Below, piece after piece: positions 1 through 7,579 of a stretch of 64,000 bases of DNA. This DNA is from Phaeodactylibacter xiamenensis. Its GTDB lineage: Bacteria; Bacteroidota; Bacteroidia; Chitinophagales; Saprospiraceae. A program made the position numbers and the translations under genes. The DNA lies in the NCBI RefSeq assembly GCF_000759025.1, contig NZ_JPOS01000082.1:62001-126000 (forward strand), written 5' to 3'. The notes under the pieces were generated by a model that made no database searches, was not told the DNA's origin, and saw nothing but the letters and a program-made list of their open reading frames with translations. Within the stretch, counting starts at the first letter, position 1. Every line of letters starts with the position of its first letter.

Positions 1-339
1 TTGGTGCCCCCAGTTAATAGCTTCCTCCCTGAGGTTATGTTCCAGGGGCTCAAATTTCAGTTGACGCTTAATATGGCTCAAAGCTGTTCGGACTACTATT
101 GTTTTGATCCAGGCCCCAAGCGTAGACTCCCGCCTGAACTTAGGCAATGCCCGAAAGACCTTGATAAAGGCATCCTGTAAAACATCATTGGCGGAATCAA
201 AGTCGTTGGTGATCCGGTATGCGGCCGTATACATGGCTTTACAATACCGCTCGTACAGCTCGCGTTGCGCAAGGCGGTCGTGGGCCAGGCAGCCTTCAAT
301 AAGTTCTGATTCCGTCATACTTTTTGTCACATAAACCAT
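1..339 (-). CDS. ECF RNA polymerase sigma factor, 3' part beyond window
   Basis: The first 113 codons of a sigma-70 family factor run off the left edge. The protein shows region 2: a helix with CLAHDRLAQRELYERY, then the core-binding DSANDVLQDAFIKVFRALPK and the promoter -10 recognition stretch FRRESTLGAWIKTIVVRTAL. ECF factors redirect RNA polymerase to a small regulon, often with an anti-sigma gene next door, which would lie outside this window. The start at 339 follows AAGGAG by 12 bases; a second in-frame ATG at 318 is equally possible. An 8-bp inverted repeat (342-349 with 380-387) lies beside the ribosome site. Domain 4 is not visible. Confidence 0.85.
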   Translation of the reverse strand, partial: MVYVTKSMTESELIEGCLAHDRLAQRELYERYCKAMYTAAYRITNDFDSANDVLQDAFIKVFRALPKFRRESTLGAWIKTIVVRTALSHIKRQLKFEPLEHNLREEAINWGHQ

Positions 340-416
340 GAGCCTGGAGTTCTCCTTTAGTTTTCGGTTACAAAGAGCGCTCCAGGCACAGAACAGGTTG
401 TATAGGAATGAAAAAA

Positions 417-1061
417 TTACTTACCCAGTAATAAGCCGAGTGAAAAAATCAGCCGTTCTGGGCGCTGATCGAAATCGTATCGCTGATCGTTGAAGTACAT
501 GTGGTCACCAAAGCGGGTGAAGTTGCCCTGATAGCGTACATCGAGCATAATATTCCAAATGTCGAGCCCCGCCCCAATCTGATAACCGTAGGTTAGGTCT
601 TCAAAACGCTGTTCATAGTTTTCATAGGCCAGCAAATCAGAGGTGCTATTGATATACACGTGCCCCAATGGCCCGCCACAGAGCCGCAGTGCACCAATGC
701 GATATTGGAGCAGGAGTGGGATGTCAAGATATTGATATTTCTCAGAGAGGACTTTACGGACCGCTCCGGAACTTCTAAGCTCCTCCACTTCATAGTCCAC
801 CCGGTTGGAATTAAAGATGACTTCCGGCTGTATGATCCATTTTTCACCGAGGGGGATTTGCAGGACAAGCCCGCCCTGAATACCAAACTGTGCCTCGTCT
901 ACATCGAGGTTTAGCTCAGGCGACCTGCCTCCTTCGGGGATATTGTTGGGGCTTGAAGGCACGTTGAGGTTGACCAGCCCGGCACGTATACCGATGCGGA
1001 CCTGGGCAGATAAAGTTAGGGCGCATAGTGACAGCAGGGTGATCAAAGTCGGGATTTTCAT
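417..1061 (-). CDS. Outer-membrane beta-barrel protein (PorT-like)
   Basis: A 214-residue exported protein. It begins with a clear signal peptide (MKIPTLITLLSLCALTLSAQ) followed by alternating hydrophobic/polar strands such as RIGIRAGLVNLNV, FGIQGGLVLQIPL, YQIGAGLDIWNIMLDVRYQG and the C-terminal FSLGLLLG, the pattern of the small outer-membrane beta-barrel families common in Bacteroidota. The start was placed at the signal peptide; the open frame continues 30 codons upstream without signal character. It may share control with the upstream-transcribed sigma factor gene, but both are on the minus strand and separated by 77 bases. The substrate or role cannot be told from sequence. Confidence 0.75.
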   Translation of the reverse strand: MKIPTLITLLSLCALTLSAQVRIGIRAGLVNLNVPSSPNNIPEGGRSPELNLDVDEAQFGIQGGLVLQIPLGEKWIIQPEVIFNSNRVDYEVEELRSSGAVRKVLSEKYQYLDIPLLLQYRIGALRLCGGPLGHVYINSTSDLLAYENYEQRFEDLTYGYQIGAGLDIWNIMLDVRYQGNFTRFGDHMYFNDQRYDFDQRPERLIFSLGLLLGK

Positions 1062-1150
1062 ATGCATATGTTTTATGGTTTTCGAATGTTCTTTTCCCAA
1101 AAGTAAACGAAGCGGGTGCTTCGGGGTTCCGTTCGTATTTTTATTAACCA

Positions 1151-1158
1151 CAAATTTA
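1151..1158 (-). promoter_or_regulatory. Candidate -7 promoter element for the beta-barrel gene
   Basis: Read on the minus strand this is TAAATTTG, a perfect match to the Bacteroidota -7 consensus TAnnTTTG. It would start a transcript near 1144, about 83 bases before the barrel gene at 1061. No convincing -33 TTTG was found at the usual distance. Confidence 0.4.
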
Positions 1159-1197
1159 GGCTATAATTGCTGTCTTGGATAAAATCAGATTTTTCCT

Positions 1198-1815
1198 ATG
1201 GAAATCAAACAGACGGCATTTGCCGGAAGCTTCGCAAAAGAATCGCAGTGCCCGCGTGACGGTAAGCCGGAATATGCGTTTATCGGCCGCTCAAACGTAG
1301 GCAAGTCTTCGTTAGTCAATATGATTTGCAAACGGAAGAGCATTGCCCGTATTTCCCGCACGCCGGGCAAAACCCAACTCCTCAATTATTTTTTGGTTGA
1401 CGGGTTATGGTACCTGGTTGATCTGCCGGGGTACGGGTACGCCAAAATTTCCAAGAAAAAGCGGGCGGAGTGGCAGCGAATGATCCGGACGTACCTCAAA
1501 ACCAGGTATACCCTGCAATCGGCCTTTGTGCTTATTGATAGTAATGTGCCCCCTCAGGAGATTGACCTCGACTTTATGAATGAATTGGGAGAGGAGCAGA
1601 TCCCTTTTGCGATCGTATATACTAAAGCAGACCGCCTCAAGCCGCAGGAGCTGGAGGACAACCTGGCGCAAATCCGTAAGGCTATCCTGCAGCACTGGGA
1701 ATCGCTGCCTCCTGAATTCATCACCTCTTCCAACACGGGGCTCGGCCGGGAGGAGCTGCTAGCATACATTGATCAGGTCAATAAGCAGTATTTTGAACAT
1801 CACGAGGACCTGTAG
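1198..1815 (+). CDS. engB: Ribosome biogenesis GTP-binding protein EngB (YihA/YsxC)
   Basis: A 205-residue TrmE-Era-EngA-EngB-Septin class GTPase needed for large ribosomal subunit assembly in other bacteria. The G1 P-loop GRSNVGKS is at residues 30-37, the TPGKT switch I motif near 55-59, the G3 motif DLPGYG at 75-80 and the G4 motif TKAD in the segment FAIVYTKADRL. Length matches the family. It is the first gene of a plus-strand run (engB, acyltransferase, channel, exonuclease) with short gaps or overlaps, so co-transcription is likely. Confidence 0.95.
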   Translation: MEIKQTAFAGSFAKESQCPRDGKPEYAFIGRSNVGKSSLVNMICKRKSIARISRTPGKTQLLNYFLVDGLWYLVDLPGYGYAKISKKKRAEWQRMIRTYLKTRYTLQSAFVLIDSNVPPQEIDLDFMNELGEEQIPFAIVYTKADRLKPQELEDNLAQIRKAILQHWESLPPEFITSSNTGLGREELLAYIDQVNKQYFEHHEDL

Positions 1816-1843
1816 CAACCGGGGAGCCCGAACGTAGAAGCCA

Positions 1844-3550
1844 ATGAAAAAGAAAGAACAGCAAACAGGCTATGAGCATGTGATACCGGATATTGAGGAC
1901 TGGCCAATCTATAAACTGAGCCAGGACCGGCGCAATTTTATTGCGGACATCGATCAGTTCATCACAGACCGCTTTATGCGGCAGCCCACCCCTAAGCTTA
2001 CGGATATCTTATCTAAGACCATTTACCTGGAGCGCATCCGTATGAAAGAGGAGCCCTGGAAAGTGGACCCGCCGAATGAGCGTCAGTTTTGGCGTAAAAT
2101 TCGCAATCAACTTATGGGGCAGTCGCTGGACCGCAGCGAAGAAGAAGCGCGCCGGACCAATGAAGAGTTGCTCCGGAAAATCGTCCACCGGTACTCTGAA
2201 GAAATCGTTGGTACTTTCCAAAAAGGCACTTTCCTCTTTGCCCGGCGGTTTTTGACCTTGTTTTTTACCCGTTTGCTCAACACCGCTGCCAGCCGTAACT
2301 GGCGGCGTTTTTGGGGCAGTAAGCACCGGCTTCAGGACCGGCTTCTGGTCAGGGGGCATGTAGAGACCATCCGGGCCTTGATGAAAAAAGGCACGGTGGT
2401 GATCGTCCCCACTCACTTCAGCAACCTCGATTCTATACTGATTGGGTATGCACTGGACTCCTTTGTTGGGTTGCCCTCCTTTTCCTACGGAGCAGGACTC
2501 AACCTTTATAATACAGGTTATACGGCTTACTTTATGAACCGCCTCGGTGCTTACCGTGTGGACCGGCGTAAGAAAAATCCGATCTATCTGGAAGTACTCA
2601 AAGGCATGTCCAAACTTTCCATTCAGCGAGGGGTCAACAGTCTTTTCTTCCCGGGAGGCACACGCTCACGTTCCGGTGCCCTGGAGACTAAACTGAAGCT
2701 GGGCCTGATGAGCACTGCAGTAGAAGCTCAACGGGCTATCTACGAGGAAGGCCGGCAGGAGAAGGTTTTTATCTGTCCGCTTATTCTGGGCTATCACTTT
2801 GTGTTAGAGGGGCAGTTCCTGATTGATCAGCACCTTAAGCGGATGGGCAAGGAGCGCTACATGCAAAGCCGGGATGAGTTTTACAGCTTCCGCAAGCTCA
2901 CTAAATTTATCTGGCAGTTCTTTTCTCAGGAAAATGATATTACGCTCTCCTTCGGTCAGCCTATGGACGTGCTGGGCAACTACGTAGATGCCGATGGCCA
3001 CAGCTTTGATCAGTATGGTAATGAAATCAACCTGGAAGAGTATTTTTATACCGCTGGCAAGGTCACTAAGAACCTCCAACGGGAATCCGAGTACACCAAG
3101 CGGCTGGGAGAGCGAATTGTAGAGCGCTATTTTAAGGATAATATCGTGCTGAGCAGCCATCTGGTGGCCTTTGCTGCCTTCCAGATTGTGAAAAATAAAA
3201 ACAGCCGCCTCGATCTTTACGGTATCCTGCGCCTGCCGGCAGATGATTATGTCTTTCCAATGGCGACGATGCGGGAAGTGGTGGGGCAGCTACGGCAACG
3301 CCTCATTGATATGGCAGAAGCCGGAGAGGTAAAGCTGTCGGAACAAGTGATGTATGATGTGGATCAGCTCATAAAAGACGGCATCAGCCGATTGGGGACC
3401 TATCACATAGCCAAACCATTGCGCTTCAATAAAAAAGGGCAAATCATTAGTGAAAGTTTCAAGGTGTTGTATTTTTATCACAACCGCCTCACCGGCTACG
3501 GGCTGGAAGAAAAGGTGCAGTGGAAGCAATTTGACCTTGAAATGGTTTAA
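1844..3550 (+). CDS. PlsB-like glycerol-3-phosphate/lysophosphatidate acyltransferase
   Basis: A 568-residue protein of the PlsC/PlsB acyltransferase superfamily, which transfers fatty acyl groups to the glycerol phosphate backbone in membrane lipid synthesis. Block I of the family, H-x4-D, is HFSNLD with His191 and Asp196. Block III, normally PEGTRSR, reads PGGTRSRSG at 270-278, so the usual Glu is Gly. A conserved GAYRVDRR lies at 235-242. The long N- and C-terminal regions resemble the large PlsB-like proteins of Bacteroidota rather than 240-residue PlsC. Acyl acceptor is not certain. It starts 28 bases after engB. Confidence 0.75.
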   Translation: MKKKEQQTGYEHVIPDIEDWPIYKLSQDRRNFIADIDQFITDRFMRQPTPKLTDILSKTIYLERIRMKEEPWKVDPPNERQFWRKIRNQLMGQSLDRSEEEARRTNEELLRKIVHRYSEEIVGTFQKGTFLFARRFLTLFFTRLLNTAASRNWRRFWGSKHRLQDRLLVRGHVETIRALMKKGTVVIVPTHFSNLDSILIGYALDSFVGLPSFSYGAGLNLYNTGYTAYFMNRLGAYRVDRRKKNPIYLEVLKGMSKLSIQRGVNSLFFPGGTRSRSGALETKLKLGLMSTAVEAQRAIYEEGRQEKVFICPLILGYHFVLEGQFLIDQHLKRMGKERYMQSRDEFYSFRKLTKFIWQFFSQENDITLSFGQPMDVLGNYVDADGHSFDQYGNEINLEEYFYTAGKVTKNLQRESEYTKRLGERIVERYFKDNIVLSSHLVAFAAFQIVKNKNSRLDLYGILRLPADDYVFPMATMREVVGQLRQRLIDMAEAGEVKLSEQVMYDVDQLIKDGISRLGTYHIAKPLRFNKKGQIISESFKVLYFYHNRLTGYGLEEKVQWKQFDLEMV

Positions 3551-3555
3551 CCCCT

Positions 3556-4377
3556 ATGATCAAACGATTTTTTCTTTCGGAACGCAATATGATGGCTGCA
3601 ATCCTGGTCAATGCAGTGCTCATCTTTATGCTGTATTTTCCGGGATGGAGGCACAATGAATGGCTGGAGCTGATCGATCATGTCTTCATCCTCTTTTTTC
3701 TTCTGGAAGCAGCCGTTAAGCTTTACACGCTCAAACCGCGCTATTATTTTGCTGACCCCTGGAACCGTTTCGACCTGATCATTGTCCTGGGCAGCCTGCC
3801 TTCTTTGCTAGTGCAGGTCATACCTGTACCCGATACCTCGCTGCTGATCATTTTGCGCTTGTTCCGCCTGATTCGCCTGATTCGTTTTATTCGTTTCGTG
3901 CCGCATTTGAGTAAAGTGATTACCGGTTTGGGGCGGGCGCTGCAGGCCTCGCTCTTTGTTCTGCTGGCTTTATTGTTCCTCAATCTGTTGCTAGCCATAT
4001 TCACCTGCCATTTTTTTGCAGATGTTGCTCCGCAGTATTTTGGAGACCCCCTTATTGCATCTTATTCTATTTTCCAGATGTTTACCGTGGAAGGATGGAA
4101 TGAAATTCCGGCCACGATCGCCCAAAGTCTATCAGAGCGGCAGACTCAGGCAGGGATTTTTAACACGAGTATCCTTATTGGGCTGACCCGGCTCTACTTC
4201 GTGCTGGTGGTGTTGCTGGGCGGTGTTTTTGGCATGTCCCTTGCCAATGCTGTCTTTGTTGATGAAATGACTATGGACAATAATGATGCTCTGGAACGTA
4301 AAGTTGATGACCTGCACAACGAAATAAAGGAACTTAAAGCTCTGCTGCTACGTAACGCACAAAAAGAAAACCCATGA
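3556..4377 (+). CDS. Voltage-gated ion channel, single six-helix domain
   Basis: A 273-residue membrane protein with the layout of bacterial single-domain sodium channels: S1-S3 between residues 15 and 90, an S4 voltage sensor with arginines at every third position (101, 104, 107, 110, 113), S5 at about 130-155, a pore loop, S6 at about 205-235 and a C-terminal coiled coil (DALERKVDDLHNEIKELKALL) that would hold a tetramer together. The selectivity filter reads TVEGWNE at 177-183, compared with TLESW in NaChBac and NavAb; the E-G-W form recalls eukaryotic calcium channel repeats. Ion selectivity is therefore open. It ends by ATGA overlap with the exonuclease gene. Confidence 0.88.
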   Translation: MIKRFFLSERNMMAAILVNAVLIFMLYFPGWRHNEWLELIDHVFILFFLLEAAVKLYTLKPRYYFADPWNRFDLIIVLGSLPSLLVQVIPVPDTSLLIILRLFRLIRLIRFIRFVPHLSKVITGLGRALQASLFVLLALLFLNLLLAIFTCHFFADVAPQYFGDPLIASYSIFQMFTVEGWNEIPATIAQSLSERQTQAGIFNTSILIGLTRLYFVLVVLLGGVFGMSLANAVFVDEMTMDNNDALERKVDDLHNEIKELKALLLRNAQKENP

Positions 4378-4916
4378 ACTTCATCGTTTACGATCTGGAA
4401 GCAACCTGCTGGGAAGGGCGGCCGCCCAATAAAACACAGGAAATCATTGAGATTGGTGCGATATCAATAAATGGTTACGGGGAAGTTACGGGCTCTTTCA
4501 ACAAATTTATCCGGCCGGTGCTCAATCCCAATCTATCCCTTTTTTGCCGGGACCTGACCTCTATCGAACAGGAATATGTCGACCGGTCTAATGAATTCCC
4601 GGAAGTTATTGAGCACTTTCAGGATTGGGCGGAGATTTTTGATGAAGACTACCTGCTCTGTTCCTGGGGTGCTTTTGACCGCAAAATGCTCATACAGGAT
4701 TGCGAGCTGCACGGAATGGAGTGGGAGTGGGCAGAACACCACCTGAATGTGAAAAAGGAATATGCAAGAATGCGCGGGCTGCGCCGCCCGCGTGGGCTTC
4801 GCGCTGCCGTGGAAAAAGAGGGTTTTGAATTCACTGGCACCCACCATCGGGCGATAGACGATGCAGAAAACCTGGCCAAGTTGTTTATCAAATACCTCGA
4901 TGAGTGGCAGTATTAA
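4374..4916 (+). CDS. DEDDh-type 3'-5' exonuclease (KapD/ERI1-like)
   Basis: A 180-residue RNase T/DnaQ-fold exonuclease. Exo I is YDLEAT (Asp7, Glu9), Exo II lies in LLCSWGAFDRKML, and Exo III is GTHHRAIDDAENLAKLF with the H-x4-D pair of the DEDDh class. The single-domain form with the CWEG insertion after Exo I resembles KapD and the ERI1 family, which trim RNA 3' ends or act as inhibitors in sporulation in other phyla. Its start overlaps the channel stop in ATGA (4374-4377), which implies translational coupling. Substrate is not known. Confidence 0.88.
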   Translation: MNFIVYDLEATCWEGRPPNKTQEIIEIGAISINGYGEVTGSFNKFIRPVLNPNLSLFCRDLTSIEQEYVDRSNEFPEVIEHFQDWAEIFDEDYLLCSWGAFDRKMLIQDCELHGMEWEWAEHHLNVKKEYARMRGLRRPRGLRAAVEKEGFEFTGTHHRAIDDAENLAKLFIKYLDEWQY

Positions 4917-4917
4917 G

Positions 4918-4951
4918 AGAACCGGCAATGCGCAGTTCCATCGCCGGTTCT
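4918..4951. terminator. Bidirectional hairpin between convergent genes
   Basis: AGAACCGGC at 4918-4926 pairs perfectly with GCCGGTTCT at 4943-4951, with a G-T pair extending it. It lies two bases after the exonuclease stop and 18 bases from the convergent barrel gene, so it can serve both strands. Confidence 0.65.
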
Positions 4952-4968
4952 TCTATGCTCCATTTAAT

Positions 4969-5697
4969 TTAGAAGCCCATGCCTACGGTAAGCTTGTAAA
5001 AGGAGTCATTGCCTTCCAGTACATCGCTGCCGAAGGCAAACCGTGCCCAGGTGCTGCCGTTAGGGTTAGAGAATTGCAGGTAGGGTCCGACCCACTGATA
5101 GACATCGGATGATTCCTCCACATCAGATCCGCCGGAAAGGATGAGGTGTTCCCAGTGCGCACCAAAAGATAGGAAGTCCAGCGCTTTGTAGCCTGCGTTC
5201 AGCCAGTAGTGCGTGTAGGCCAAGGTGGAACCCTCTTCACGTAGTGGTGCGTAGTAGCCCAGGTAAAACTCTCCTTCCAGGCTCTCTGTACTTAGCCCGA
5301 CGGTTAGGTTAGGCACGATACCATCGCCCATAATGCCAGGGCCGGCTGTGGCACTGGAGAGCAAGTTGCCACCAAGGAAACCTATCTGTGGAGTGATGCT
5401 GATAGACTCAGAAGCTTGAAAGCTTACCCCCATGCCAAATTCTGTCCAGTTGCCCCAGCCTCCACCAGTGCCTCCGGACCAAAGGATGCCATAAAAGGTA
5501 AAGTCCATCTTGTCGCTAACGCTGTAGCCCCCGGAGAAGAAAGGGTAAAACCCAAAGAACTGATCCGAGTTCAGCGTGACGTTCATGCTAAATTTGTTCT
5601 CTTCCTCCTGAGCCTGAGCTTCCTGAGCTGAAAAAACTAATGCCAGGCAGCTGATTGTGGCCAATGCTAAACGCTTGAGGTGGTTAAAATGCTTCAT
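4969..5697 (-). CDS. Exported beta-barrel protein (DUF6733-like)
   Basis: A 242-residue protein with a signal peptide (positively charged N-terminus, hydrophobic core LALATISCLALVF, cleavage near AQAQ) and a body rich in amphipathic strands and aromatic residues (MNVTLNSDQFFGFYPFFSGGY, FTFYGILWSGGTGGGWGNW, FYLGYYAPL), ending in Phe as outer-membrane barrels do. It resembles the DUF6733 family by recollection; no search was run. Its transcript probably carries an unusually long leader of about 235 bases, described separately. Function unknown. Confidence 0.7.
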   Translation of the reverse strand: MKHFNHLKRLALATISCLALVFSAQEAQAQEEENKFSMNVTLNSDQFFGFYPFFSGGYSVSDKMDFTFYGILWSGGTGGGWGNWTEFGMGVSFQASESISITPQIGFLGGNLLSSATAGPGIMGDGIVPNLTVGLSTESLEGEFYLGYYAPLREEGSTLAYTHYWLNAGYKALDFLSFGAHWEHLILSGGSDVEESSDVYQWVGPYLQFSNPNGSTWARFAFGSDVLEGNDSFYKLTVGMGF

Positions 5698-5736
5698 TTT
5701 TAGTGAGATTTGTTGGTTGTGAAATGAGTGTTCAGG

Positions 5737-5862
5737 TTACTGCCTGTGCAGCAACCGGTGCAATGCCCCTTTGGTGAGCCAGTACAATACAATGCCTGGC
5801 TTTACGTCGGGCGCAAAGCGATATGGATAATGCGTAAAATGAGTCTTAATGCCCCGGTGCAT
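5737..5862 (-). CDS. Candidate small protein in the leader of the barrel gene
   Basis: A 41-codon frame starting with ATG at 5862 and ending in TAA at 5737. The peptide contains HYPYRFAPDVKPGIVLYW followed by a basic amphipathic tail LHRLLHRQ, and reads like real protein rather than random sequence. The same frame stays open upstream to about 5946. It lies between the candidate promoter at 5939-5946 and the barrel gene at 5697, which would account for the long leader. Part of its start overlaps a GC-rich hairpin (5852-5877). Only conservation in relatives would settle it. Confidence 0.3.
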   Translation of the reverse strand: MHRGIKTHFTHYPYRFAPDVKPGIVLYWLTKGALHRLLHRQ

Positions 5863-5938
5863 GGCATTTTTGCCGGGGAATAGCTTGGTCAGGGTTGGTC
5901 TATTTGGAAAGGAGGTATCCGCTTGTGTTGGATGGTAC

Positions 5939-5946
5939 CAAAAGTA
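5939..5946 (-). promoter_or_regulatory. Candidate -7 promoter element TACTTTTG
   Basis: On the minus strand this is TACTTTTG, a perfect TAnnTTTG. It would start a transcript near 5932, about 235 bases before the barrel gene. No clear -33 element is visible upstream. Confidence 0.4.
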
Positions 5947-6131
5947 GGGGCAGAAGGGGAGTTATACTACTCTGATTTTTCATAATGTGTTATACCAAAA
6001 GCTTAATTCAGAATTTAAAATTCTGTTAATCAGTTGATAAAATCATTTTTGATGTTATGCCCAAGTTGATTTTATTGCTTTTGGATGTAATTGTGTTGCT
6101 ATCAGGTTTAATCCAGATATGCTCAAAATAT
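5947..6131. other. AT-rich spacer without recognisable genes
   Basis: This part of the 500-base gap between the barrel gene and the DUF1080 gene is clearly more AT-rich than its surroundings and holds short palindromes such as AGAATTTAAAATTCT near 6010. No coding frame or family-level RNA motif was recognised. Confidence 0.4.
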
Positions 6132-6165
6132 GAATAGCCTTGCCCGATTAAAGGGAAGGCTATTC
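6132..6165 (-). terminator. Terminator hairpin after the DUF1080 genes
   Basis: GAATAGCCTT (6132-6141) and AAGGCTATTC (6156-6165) form a perfect 10-bp stem. On the minus strand it is followed by ATATTTTGAG, a weak T-rich tail, 32 bases beyond the stop at 6197. Confidence 0.65.
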
Positions 6166-6196
6166 AGGGTTATTGCTATCAGCATTGGAGCTGGAA

Positions 6197-6784
6197 TTAT
6201 AAGGGTTTCAGCTCCAGGTTTTTCCATTTGACCCGGATGCCGCCACCATCGTGGATTTGAAGGCAAATGCCGCCTTCGCCCGTCCCGATTTTTTCGTCCT
6301 TTATCCTGACCATACGTTTGCCGTTAAGCCAGGTAGTTACCCGGTCGCCTTTGGCTTTGATTTTCATGGTATTCCAGGCATCAGCCATCAGTGCTGCTTC
6401 TCTCCGGGCACTGGGCTTGATCAGCCAGCCTCTGCCGTAGGACTCGTAAATACCTCCGGTATGCTTATTGGGCGGGGCTACTTCCACCTGCCAGCCTTGT
6501 ACTTTCGTGCCATCAACCGTTGAGCGGAAGAAAACGCCGCTGTTGCCGTTCGCCTCCTGCAGGAATTCAAGGGTAAGCACAAAGTCGTCGTAGAATTCAG
6601 TAGTGCAAAGGTAGCCGTACTGTTCATCCGGACCACTCTCAGAAATTAGCAGGCCTTCCTCGACGTACCATTTTTCGGTGCCGTAGGCTTGCCAGCCGTT
6701 AAGGTCTTTTCCGTTAAAAAGCTGCTGCTGTGCGCTAAGGCTGAGCGAAAGCCACATTAGGGCAAATCCAAGTAATACTCTCAT
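6197..6784 (-). CDS. Exported DUF1080 (3-keto-disaccharide hydrolase family) protein
   Basis: A 195-residue protein with a signal peptide (MRVLLGFALMWLSLSLSAQ) and one concanavalin-like DUF1080 domain: LFNGKDLNGWQAYG at the start, the conserved NGNSGVFFRS, TGGIYESYGRG and DAWNTMKIKAKGDRVTTWLNGK, and the ending IHDGGGIRVKWKNLEL. Members of this family (PF06439) are now described as acting on 3-keto-glycosides. Its ATG overlaps the stop of the second DUF1080 gene (ATGA 6781-6784). With the oxidoreductase upstream it likely forms one functional unit in the periplasm. Confidence 0.88.
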   Translation of the reverse strand: MRVLLGFALMWLSLSLSAQQQLFNGKDLNGWQAYGTEKWYVEEGLLISESGPDEQYGYLCTTEFYDDFVLTLEFLQEANGNSGVFFRSTVDGTKVQGWQVEVAPPNKHTGGIYESYGRGWLIKPSARREAALMADAWNTMKIKAKGDRVTTWLNGKRMVRIKDEKIGTGEGGICLQIHDGGGIRVKWKNLELKPL

Positions 6785-7530
6785 AGCGGGCGGATTTTGA
6801 TGTTCTTAAACCAGATTTTGCTGCCGTGGTCCTGCAAGCCGATTAGCCCGGACTTGGCAACGCCATAGTCAGGATAGCCTTTCCACTTGCCGACCTCCTT
6901 GCGCATCTGCCAGTCGGCAGACCAGGGTTCGAAACTGAGCATTTCTGCCCCATTGAGCCAGTAGGTTACTTTCTCCGGGGTGAAGCGGATTCGGCTGCTG
7001 TTCCACTCGCCTGCCGCCTTAACGGGCTTGTCTTTTTTAGGCACATACATACCGTAATCAGCCCCCACGTACTGATTGTCAAGCAGCGCTTGCTCAAATC
7101 CAATATCGTCGAGCAACTGATACTCCGGAGCATTTTCATACATGGCATGGTACTGTTCTCCTTCCAGAATATGGTAGAAAATCCCGCTGTTGCCGGTTTT
7201 TTCGATCTTCCATTCCAGGTAAAGGTCAAAGTTTTCAAAGTTTTGCTTGCCATATACAATATCCCCTCCGGAACCTGTGGTCATAAGCACCCCCTCCTGA
7301 ACGGACCAGGTGGGCGGAAGGCTGTCCTGATTGTAGCCACGCCAGCCCTCAGTGGATTGGCCATCGAAAAGGAGCATCCAGCCTTCTGCTTTTTCGGCTT
7401 CGGTCAGGGTGTTATCAGCGGCGGGCGCTTCAGGCTCCGGAGTTGCGGCTGAGGCTTGTTCCTGTTCAGATGTAGCGCCTCCACATCCCACAATGAGAAG
7501 CGTTAAGGCTAAGAATAATAGGTTCTTCAT
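6781..7530 (-). CDS. DUF1080 (3-keto-disaccharide hydrolase family) lipoprotein
   Basis: A 249-residue lipoprotein: the signal peptide ends in IVGC (lipobox, Cys16), followed by a low-complexity Glu/Ala/Pro linker of about 25 residues and then a DUF1080 domain with LLFDGQSTEGWRGYN, KTGNSGIFYHI, GMYVPKKDKPVKAAGEWNSS and the terminal LQDHGSKIWFKNIKIRPL. It is longer than its neighbour by an insertion around NAPEYQLLDD, which is typical of the DUF1080 subgroup paired with Gfo/Idh oxidoreductases. Expected location is the outer or inner membrane facing the periplasm. Confidence 0.88.
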   Translation of the reverse strand: MKNLLFLALTLLIVGCGGATSEQEQASAATPEPEAPAADNTLTEAEKAEGWMLLFDGQSTEGWRGYNQDSLPPTWSVQEGVLMTTGSGGDIVYGKQNFENFDLYLEWKIEKTGNSGIFYHILEGEQYHAMYENAPEYQLLDDIGFEQALLDNQYVGADYGMYVPKKDKPVKAAGEWNSSRIRFTPEKVTYWLNGAEMLSFEPWSADWQMRKEVGKWKGYPDYGVAKSGLIGLQDHGSKIWFKNIKIRPL

Positions 7531-7579
7531 ACAGTTGATTTTAGTTGATTAGTCGTTTTGAATAGCGATCGATCTGGAT

